Notes under the pieces: generated by a model
What the model saw: only the letters and a program-made list of their open reading frames with translations
Database searches by the model: none
Told to the model about the DNA's origin: nothing
Made by a program: the position numbers and the translations under genes
Part shown: piece by piece, positions 7,219-11,949 of the stretch
Layout: the number at the start of each line of letters is the position of its first letter
Numbering within the stretch: position 1 is the first letter of the stretch
Origin: Thermodesulfobacteriota bacterium
Lineage (GTDB): Bacteria; Desulfobacterota; Dissulfuribacteria; Dissulfuribacterales; UBA3076
Length of the DNA stretch: 11,949 nt
Direction: 5' to 3'
Assembly (NCBI GenBank): GCA_003645605.1
Contig: QNAY01000009.1
Span: 1 to 11,949, forward strand

Positions 7219-7343
7219 TAATACCTTAATTGAGCGATTAGTTTTTAGCGGTTAGCTATTAGTTTAATGATTATCGGTCTGCCGCCCTGACAAGTCGGTC
7301 TAGTCGTCCTGACAAGACAACTAATCGCTCAATTAAGGTTATA
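7219..7343. mobile_element. Small element with perfect 21-bp terminal inverted repeats
   Basis: The arms 7223-7243 and 7319-7339 are perfect reverse complements over 21 bases (core ACCTTAATTGAGCGATTAG); flanking similarity reaches about 7219 and 7343. The 75-base interior has an imperfect tandem repeat of about 21 bases (7275-7295 and 7296-7316, each starting CGGTCT and ending in CCTGACAAG) and several GATTAG/TTAGC words. There is no open reading frame. The architecture is that of a MITE-like or REP-pair element. The same 19-mer occurs singly at 1522-1540, which supports a dispersed family. Target-site duplications are not obvious. Confidence 0.55.
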
Positions 7344-7394
7344 CTCAAAATTGGACTGTATTACCAGTGCCCCGATTACCTCTACAAGTAAATT

Positions 7395-7673
7395 TCTATG
7401 AACAGGCATTTTACATCAGCCATGGTCTCGGGGTTATTCATTACTTTGAACGTAACCGTCCCCCGGATCGAGTCCGGAACAGGTTTGGTTCATAGCTTTG
7501 TACTCCGGCTTTCTTCAGACGACTCCTCACCATGACGCCATCTTGAGACGCCATAGCTAGGCGAAGGCAGCTTGCCTTCGGCTAGTACTTTCACTACTAT
7601 GAGAGTCATGGCAGCGGGGTTCACGTACAGAGGACTTTAACTTCATAAGTTCACGCCCATGCCGGGCGTACAC
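7395..7673 (-). mobile_element. Group II intron 5' fragment (domain I), no reverse transcriptase
   Basis: Read on the minus strand from 7673, the sequence begins GTGTACGCCCGGCATGGGCG, like group II intron 5' ends (consensus GUGYG, with A in place of the fifth-position G) followed by a GCCC/GGGC hairpin. AACTTATGAAGTT and AAGTCC follow. Then come GTGAAAGTACTAGC and a strong stem CGAAGGCA/TGCCTTCG (7562-7569 with 7573-7580). Last is GTGAGGAGTCGTCTGAAGA followed by AAGCCGGA, which matches the GTCTGAAGGAAGCC stretch typical of bacterial intron domain I. CCATGAC/GTCATGG (7530-7536 with 7605-7611) and CCGGA/TCCGG (7463-7467 with 7473-7477) form further helices. No reverse transcriptase frame and no domain V hairpin are visible, so this is a truncated remnant. 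The left border is approximate. Identification is by recalled consensus, not alignment. Confidence 0.65.
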
Positions 7674-7683
7674 AATGCTTTTC

Positions 7684-7709
7684 CAGCCGACAGATAATCG
7701 CTTCGGCTG
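7684..7709. other. Hairpin between intron fragment and hypothetical gene
   Basis: CAGCCGA (7684-7690) pairs perfectly with TCGGCTG (7703-7709) across a 12-base loop. It lies 11 bases outside the 5' end of the intron fragment and upstream of the ribosome binding site at 7729. On the minus strand it would be in the intron's 5' exon; some group II introns insert next to hairpins. On the plus strand it would be in the leader of the 147-residue gene. There is no T-run, so it is not a standard terminator. Confidence 0.4.
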
Positions 7710-7728
7710 AAGAGCCGGTTATGTTTTG

Positions 7729-7735
7729 AAAGGAG
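7729..7735 (+). promoter_or_regulatory. Strong ribosome binding site of the 147-residue gene
   Basis: AAAGGAG ends four bases before the ATG at 7740. It is the best Shine-Dalgarno in the window and argues that the gene is translated. Confidence 0.7.
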
Positions 7736-7739
7736 AATT

Positions 7740-8183
7740 ATGAAAATCAATATTACGAAAAAAGAATATAAATCCTTGCTGGATATTCTCTCCATTGCTG
7801 ATTGGATTCTCAACGCTCATAAGATTGGCGATGACCCTGAAACAGAAGAATATGAAAAACTTGAGCAAAAACTCAATTCATATGCGGAAGATATGGGGTA
7901 TGGTAATTTTGTTACATATGACACAAAACTCAAAAAGTTTTTCCCTACCAAAGAATTTGAAGAAACCAGTAAATTCAGGGAGTTCATTGATGAATTTGAG
8001 AATGCTACATTTTGGGACGAATTGTTACACCGTCTAGTAGAGAGAGATCTTATAAAGCAGGAAGGCGGCGTAAAAAACGTAATGAATATGAATTTTAGAG
8101 AAAGGCTTGAGAAGGAAGAACCATTAGAAAAAATGTATGCTACTGAATTTGAGGCCAACGGTTTAGATAATATCAGGATATGA
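7740..8183 (+). CDS. Unrecognised 147-residue acidic protein
   Basis: I do not recognise a named domain. The protein is soluble, without signal peptide or membrane segment. It is charged and looks largely helical: an N-terminal helix KKEYKSLLDILSIADWILNAH (7-27), a YEKLEQKLNSYAEDMGYGNF segment, aromatic-acidic TFWDELLHRLVERDLI (90-105), and an RERLEKEEPLEKMYATEF tail ending NGLDNIRI. The pattern (ADW, FFPT-EF, FWDEL, ER-EKE-P) feels like a widespread but uncharacterised bacterial family; that is recall only. It is the only plus-strand gene, is visibly A+T-richer than the flanking genes, and sits beside mobile-element debris, so horizontal acquisition is plausible. Its 3' end overlaps the convergent phosphoribosyltransferase gene by 11 bases. 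The AAAGGAG site and sustained protein-like composition favour a real gene. Confidence 0.8.
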   Translation: MKINITKKEYKSLLDILSIADWILNAHKIGDDPETEEYEKLEQKLNSYAEDMGYGNFVTYDTKLKKFFPTKEFEETSKFREFIDEFENATFWDELLHRLVERDLIKQEGGVKNVMNMNFRERLEKEEPLEKMYATEFEANGLDNIRI

Positions 8184-8781
8184 TGACGAGGGACCAGATA
8201 TATTCCAGAAGGCGCTGCGGAGGCTGAATGCCATAGTCGGAAATCAGGCGATTGGCTGCTTCATCAGAGGAATGAGGTGCCGGATCCATCTGTCTGAGAA
8301 ACCCTGTAAGATCCTCCACTACTGCCCAGGGATAGATGATCCATCGCCATTTGACTATCTTCTGGCCGTAATAATCCGGAATAAGAGGTGAGCTGGTCTT
8401 GTGCTGGATCACAGCCGTTCGCACCTCGGCCGGGTATTGCTGGAGGAGATAAGTTAAAGCGGTTCGGAGCGTATCACCGGTGTCAGTGACATCATCCACA
8501 ACCAAGATTTTCTGACCAGAGATATCTATATTCAATGGGAAACGAAGAAGCGCAGCATCATGCTTTTGCGCCCCCATGCCCCAGTGCTCGATTTTTATAG
8601 CCGTGAGGTCAGTGATTTCCAGAAAGTCGCATACAATACGGGCAGGAACATAGCCTCCCCGGCCAATGGCCACAACGAGGTCAGGTCGAAAGGCGGTTTT
8701 AAGAATTTTGAGACTGAGACGACGGGTTAATTCATAGGTCTTGGCCCAGGAAATAAGGTCACATTTGAAACGCTTGGGCAT
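8173..8781 (-). CDS. Purine-type phosphoribosyltransferase (xanthine/hypoxanthine PRT-like)
   Basis: A 202-residue type I phosphoribosyltransferase starting at ATG 8781, preceded by AAAAGGA at good spacing and 13 bases after the kinase stop. A longer frame reaching 8880 exists but overlaps the kinase gene and has a non-family N-terminus, so the internal ATG is preferred. It has a GRGGYVPARI loop at 40-49 and the PRPP-binding signature VVDDVTDTGDT at 94-104, then a characteristic KWRWIIYPWAVVEDL segment (about 144-158) of the COG2236-like group. Such proteins are annotated as hypoxanthine, guanine or xanthine salvage enzymes, transferring a purine base to PRPP; the exact base cannot be told. 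The C-terminal tail of about 40 residues (FLRQMDPAPH to the end) looks like a small extra helical module. It is probably co-transcribed with the kinase and cysS. Its end overlaps the plus-strand gene tail to tail. Confidence 0.85.
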   Translation of the reverse strand: MPKRFKCDLISWAKTYELTRRLSLKILKTAFRPDLVVAIGRGGYVPARIVCDFLEITDLTAIKIEHWGMGAQKHDAALLRFPLNIDISGQKILVVDDVTDTGDTLRTALTYLLQQYPAEVRTAVIQHKTSSPLIPDYYGQKIVKWRWIIYPWAVVEDLTGFLRQMDPAPHSSDEAANRLISDYGIQPPQRLLEYIWSLVIIS

Positions 8782-8794
8782 GGATGGTTTCCTT

Positions 8795-10054
8795 TTATTT
8801 TCCCTGCAGATTTTTTGATATCGCAAAGTGAAAAGTGGTACCTTTCTCCAGTCCCGGCTCTGCCCAAACCTTTCCTCCATGTCTCTCCGCCACCTCCTTC
8901 ACAATGGCAAGGCCCAAACCAGCACCTGCGACCCCTCTAGACGTTTCCTCCCGCTGATAGACCTGAAAAATCTTATCATATTGATCCTTTTTAATTCCAA
9001 CACCATCATCGTCCACTGAAAGGATATGAAAGTCTTCATCTTCTCTGTAGCCAATCCTGATTTCGCTTAAGTTATCTCCGCCATACTTGAGAGCATTATC
9101 CACCAGATTGCGCAGGACCCGAGTGATTGAAAGCCTGTCTGCCTTGATTATATGATCTTTTTTAGGCTTTATCCAATTAATATGACGGCTTTCCAAAACA
9201 GAAGAAAAATCCTCCTTTAACTCACCTATTATTCCCCCAATTCTGATATTTTCAATATCCAAAGGCGCAACCTTTGCTTGTATATATATATTTATTTTTT
9301 CAACAAGGGCTACTATTTGTTCAGATGTCTTTTGAATCTTCTCACAATAATCTCTACCCTTATCATCCAAAATGTGACCATATTTCTTGTTGAGGAGTTT
9401 GGAGATTCCATAAATTGCAATAGCAGGGCCTTTGAGATCATGGGAGGTCGAGTAAGCGAAAAACTCGATCATGTTCTTTTTCTCAAGTAATTTATTTTTC
9501 TTTTTTAGAATATTTTCATAAAGCCCGGAGTTTTTTATTGCTACGGATATTTGATTTCCTATTACCTCAAGAAGGTCTATCATTTCTTGATCAAGCTTCA
9601 TCACCTTACCGGATGCCAGGTTCATAACACCCACAACCTCACCGACGGCAATGAGAGGAACGCATATGATGATCTTGAAACCCTTACTTGTGAGCAGGGC
9701 GGCCCTTTCCCTGTCCTCAAGCTCAGAAACGTGTTGAGCAATGAAAGAACGTGTCCTGGCAGCCTTTCCTGTAAAACCTTCCGTTATCCCAACTTGTTCA
9801 AGACCCCCCGGGTCGGTTCCACGGAATGCCGCCAGGTTCAAGTGACGCCCACTCTTGTCCATCAAGTAGATCCTGCAGGCATCAAATTCGAAATGTTCGA
9901 GCACCTTAAATGCCGCCCCATCCAAAACATCATCGAGTTTCAGCGACGACGCCAGAAAGTTGCTGATGTCCAATATGACAGAAAGCTCCTTGTTCCTTTC
10001 TATCAAATCGGTTTCGCTGAAATCTATTGAGATATATTTTTTATCCCGTAACAT
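8795..10054 (-). CDS. Soluble GAF-domain sensor histidine kinase
   Basis: A 419-residue cytoplasmic kinase without membrane segments. A short N-terminal helix leads into a GAF domain (about 22-175, with the typical GFTGKAARTRSF, IICVPLIAVGEVVGVMNL and AVAIKNS-like stretches). A lysine-rich coiled linker follows (180-197), then a HisKA domain with phospho-acceptor H205 in STSHDLKGP. The ATPase domain has N box residues N316 and N320 (RNLVDNALKYGG), G1 box DDDGVGI (348-354) and G2 box GAGLGLAI (377-384). All catalytic motifs are intact. No response regulator is adjacent, so it is an orphan kinase whose partner must be elsewhere. It starts 28 bases after the cysS stop and has a weak AAGAAAGA Shine-Dalgarno. 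The ligand of the GAF domain is not predictable. Parts of the middle of the gene are A+T-richer than its ends. Confidence 0.9.
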   Translation of the reverse strand: MLRDKKYISIDFSETDLIERNKELSVILDISNFLASSLKLDDVLDGAAFKVLEHFEFDACRIYLMDKSGRHLNLAAFRGTDPGGLEQVGITEGFTGKAARTRSFIAQHVSELEDRERAALLTSKGFKIIICVPLIAVGEVVGVMNLASGKVMKLDQEMIDLLEVIGNQISVAIKNSGLYENILKKKNKLLEKKNMIEFFAYSTSHDLKGPAIAIYGISKLLNKKYGHILDDKGRDYCEKIQKTSEQIVALVEKINIYIQAKVAPLDIENIRIGGIIGELKEDFSSVLESRHINWIKPKKDHIIKADRLSITRVLRNLVDNALKYGGDNLSEIRIGYREDEDFHILSVDDDGVGIKKDQYDKIFQVYQREETSRGVAGAGLGLAIVKEVAERHGGKVWAEPGLEKGTTFHFAISKNLQGK

Positions 10055-10082
10055 CGGCAGTCTTTCTTAAAAATGGAAAAAA

Positions 10083-11561
10083 TTAAGGCCCTGGCTTTAT
10101 TGTCCAGGTGGTTCCCTCAGGCCCGTCCTTAAGAGTTATCCCCTTGGCGCCGAGTTCATCCCTGATCCTGTCTGCACTAGCCCAATCTTTTTCCTCTCTG
10201 GCCCTGGTCCGCTCCTTAATAACCTTCAATACGTCGACTTCTGTCATACCAAGAAGGCCCAGTGCCTCAAGATTCCTCTTTCTAAGATAAGCATCCGGGT
10301 CTTGATTGAGCAACCCCAGCACCCTGGCGGCATCCTGGATTGCATCTGCTCCGGATTTCAAAGGTTCTATGTAAAGGGCCGAGGGCCTCTTTTCAGTTTC
10401 TTGGCCAAGGCGATTTAAGGCCCTAACACCATCAAAGAGGTGCCCAAGGGCCTGCGCGGTATTGAAATCATCATCCATGGCCTGGTCAAACCTATCTTTC
10501 AGATGATTAAGTGTATCTATTGCCTTCCCTGCCTCATCAGTGAGGGGCCGTTGTTTCTTCAACGGTTTATCAGACTGATGCCTTGCCTCGGAAAGGGCCG
10601 TATAGCATCGATCAAGGGCGGATGTCGTCTCGGTCAGGGTTTCAGGGCTGTAGTCAAGGGGACTGCGGTAATGCTTGGACAGGAGAAAGAGCCTCAGGAC
10701 CTCCGGATGATATTTTCCCAGGATTTCCTGGATGGTTACAAAATTTCCCAAGGACTTTGACATCTTCTCGCTACGGATCGTTACAAAGCCATTGTGCATC
10801 CAAAAACGGACAAAGGTCTTTCCTGTTGCCGCCTCGGATTGGGCACGCTCGTTTTCATGGTGTGGGAATATAAGATCCAGACCGCCGCCATGAATATCCA
10901 GAGTCGGCCCCAGATACTTCATGCTCATGGCTGAGCACTCTATATGCCATCCCGGCCTGCCTGGCCCCCAAGGACTGTCCCATTTGGGCTCACCGGGTTT
11001 TTCAGCCTTCCATAGCGCAAAATCTGTGGGATCCTTTTTCTGTTCTCCCACTGCTATCCTGGCTCCGGCCCGCATTTCTTCTACATTTCTTCTAGACAAG
11101 GCTCCGTAGCTGGGGAAGCTGCGCACAGAGAAGTAGACATCACCTCCGGAAATATAAGCCCGGCCTTTATCTATCAATGTCTCTATGATTTCTATGATTT
11201 CCAGAATATGTTCTGTTGCTCTCGGTTCTGTAGTAGCACGAAGCACACCCAGTGCATCAATATCCTGGTAGAAGTGCTTTATCTCCCTTTCTGCAAGGGT
11301 CTCAGGGGAAATTCCTTCCTCAAGGGCCCTGTTGATGATCTTGTCATCAATGTCAGTAAAATTCTTTATGAAATTTACATCAAATCCTCTATGCCTGAGG
11401 TGCCGGAGTACTGCGTCAAAGACTACGGCTGAACGGGCATGCCCAATGTGACAGCGGTCATAGGCCGTTATGCCGCATACATACATGCGCACATATCCTG
11501 AAGTCAGGGGCTCAAAGGCCTCTTTTTTCCGGGTAAATGTATTGTAGATTTTTATAGTCAT
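10083..11561 (-). CDS. cysS: Cysteinyl-tRNA synthetase
   Basis: A 492-residue class I aminoacyl-tRNA synthetase charging tRNA-Cys with cysteine in the cytoplasm. The HIGH motif is at 38-41 (HIGHAR) and KMSKS at 266-270. The zinc ligands are all present: C29 in YVCGITAYD, C209 in WHIECSAM, and H234 and E238 in FPHHENE. The GWHIECS and DIHGGGLDL stretches are diagnostic for this enzyme. The C-terminal part (about 310-492) is the helical DALR-type and tRNA-binding region, ending in the typical ADRIRDEL segment and a short tail. The length is normal and the gene complete. The ATG at 11561 starts a protein aligned with the family N-terminus; the upstream Shine-Dalgarno is weak. It is the first gene of the probable cysS, kinase, phosphoribosyltransferase operon, so its promoter should lie between 11562 and about 11770. 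Confidence 0.97.
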   Translation of the reverse strand: MTIKIYNTFTRKKEAFEPLTSGYVRMYVCGITAYDRCHIGHARSAVVFDAVLRHLRHRGFDVNFIKNFTDIDDKIINRALEEGISPETLAEREIKHFYQDIDALGVLRATTEPRATEHILEIIEIIETLIDKGRAYISGGDVYFSVRSFPSYGALSRRNVEEMRAGARIAVGEQKKDPTDFALWKAEKPGEPKWDSPWGPGRPGWHIECSAMSMKYLGPTLDIHGGGLDLIFPHHENERAQSEAATGKTFVRFWMHNGFVTIRSEKMSKSLGNFVTIQEILGKYHPEVLRLFLLSKHYRSPLDYSPETLTETTSALDRCYTALSEARHQSDKPLKKQRPLTDEAGKAIDTLNHLKDRFDQAMDDDFNTAQALGHLFDGVRALNRLGQETEKRPSALYIEPLKSGADAIQDAARVLGLLNQDPDAYLRKRNLEALGLLGMTEVDVLKVIKERTRAREEKDWASADRIRDELGAKGITLKDGPEGTTWTIKPGP

Positions 11562-11589
11562 GATGATTAAAAGGCGGCCGCGTTAAGCT

Positions 11590-11605
11590 TCAAGCAGTCA
11601 AGCAG
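11590..11605. repeat. Tandem 8-bp duplication in the cysS leader
   Basis: TCAAGCAG occurs twice head to tail (11590-11597 and 11598-11605) about 30 bases upstream of the cysS ATG. The rest of 11606-11777 is A+T-rich, with a few GATTAG words (around 11750-11770) resembling those in the element at 7219-7343. I see no gene there and no confident promoter. Confidence 0.5.
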
Positions 11606-11777
11606 AGAATTTTAAGTCGGATTCAACGCATATAAGTAATATATTGATTTCAATTTTTCAATTAGGGATTGATAAATTGGCATCCTTCATGACGAGTCAA
11701 AAGTAGTTTACACTTAAAGGGTAATATAGCGCAAAAAATATGACTTGTGCGATTAGCTACTCGCCATTAGTCGATTC

Positions 11778-11807
11778 GTTGGGCACGCTACGCTTTGCCC
11801 AACCTAC
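11778..11807 (-). repeat. REP-like element, GTAG plus hairpin, left inverted copy
   Basis: Read on the minus strand this is GTAG followed by GTTGGGCA, a 10-base loop region AAGCGTAGCG, and TGCCCAAC. The 8-bp stem is perfect. A GTAG tetranucleotide followed by a palindrome is the known architecture of REP sequences mobilised by RAYT (TnpA-REP) transposases. It is the exact reverse complement of 11895-11924. Confidence 0.8.
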
Positions 11808-11894
11808 GATGGCTACAGATGGCTATAAAATGAAGGATACCAAAAAACTATATCATTCCTCCTGTGCCTGATTTATAGGAAAGCGTTGAAAAAT

Positions 11895-11924
11895 GTAGGT
11901 TGGGCAAAGCGTAGCGTGCCCAAC
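11895..11924 (+). repeat. REP-like element, GTAG plus hairpin, right copy
   Basis: The plus strand reads GTAG, GTTGGGCA, AAGCGTAGCG, TGCCCAAC: 30 bases identical, in inverted orientation, to the copy at 11778-11807. The GTAG ends face each other across 87 bases, giving a BIME-like pair. The spacer contains the direct repeat GATGGCTA (11808-11815 and 11818-11825) and no reading frame. No RAYT transposase gene is in the window. Confidence 0.8.
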
Positions 11925-11949
11925 TACAATGGCATTCATTTCGACAATA

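Noticed and set aside
8782..8880. Longer N-terminus for the phosphoribosyltransferase beginning at 8880
   Set aside because: The extra 33 residues overlap the kinase coding sequence in another frame and do not resemble the family. The ATG at 8781 has its own Shine-Dalgarno.
9278..9490. Plus-strand frame inside the kinase gene with a run of TA repeats at its start
   Set aside because: It is an antisense shadow of the kinase gene, whose motifs are clearly on the other strand.
11625..11700. Possible sigma-70 promoter for cysS (TTGAAA words followed by TATATT or TATATG, minus strand)
   Set aside because: No TTGAAA and TATAAT-like pair has an acceptable 16-18 base spacing; A+T-rich sequence makes such matches likely by chance.
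11934..11945. TCATTTCGAC at the right edge as a second copy of the repeat at 55-84
   Set aside because: Only about ten bases match before the sequence diverges; too short to support.

Overview
The window looks like a chromosomal segment of a Gram-negative bacterium, most probably a member of the Desulfobacterota (former Deltaproteobacteria). Three things suggest this: the gene order mdh, mltA, DUF4390 gene, ntrY, ntrX; the moderate base composition; and the style of the interspersed intergenic repeats. The assignment is an inference from family knowledge, because no marker such as rRNA is present.

Almost everything is transcribed from the minus strand. From right to left, a first probable operon (11561 down to 8173) holds cysS (cysteinyl-tRNA synthetase), a soluble GAF-domain histidine kinase and a phosphoribosyltransferase, with gaps of 28 and 13 bases. 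A second cluster (7005 down to 106) holds an LDH-like malate dehydrogenase, a membrane-anchored MltA-type lytic transglycosylase, a DUF4390 membrane-anchored protein, and an NtrY/NtrX two-component pair. NtrY is a four-helix membrane sensor with HAMP, PAS and kinase domains. NtrX is a sigma-54-dependent activator with an intact GAFTGA loop. The pairing of envelope proteins with a membrane sensor kinase suggests, but does not prove, an envelope-related input to NtrYX.

Between the two clusters lies one plus-strand gene (7740-8183) for an unrecognised 147-residue acidic protein. It is visibly A+T-richer than its neighbours, has a strong ribosome binding site, and its 3' end overlaps the convergent phosphoribosyltransferase gene by 11 bases.

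The non-coding stretches are the unusual part. The gap 7006-7739 is a mosaic: an element with quasi-palindromic ends of the GTGAACGNTTAC type, a roughly 125-bp element bounded by a perfect 21-bp inverted repeat, and a minus-strand fragment matching the 5' part (domain I) of a group II intron with no reverse transcriptase gene. The gap 4377-4763 is a nested set of inverted repeats. The right end (11778-11924) carries two perfect, inverted 30-bp copies of a GTAG-plus-hairpin sequence with the architecture of REP elements. Two of the small repeats also overlap gene ends: one encodes the last residues of NtrX and another supplies the stop codon of ntrY. I did not see a CRISPR array, tRNA, rRNA, intact transposase or obvious defence system. 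The core genes are ordinary housekeeping and signalling genes.
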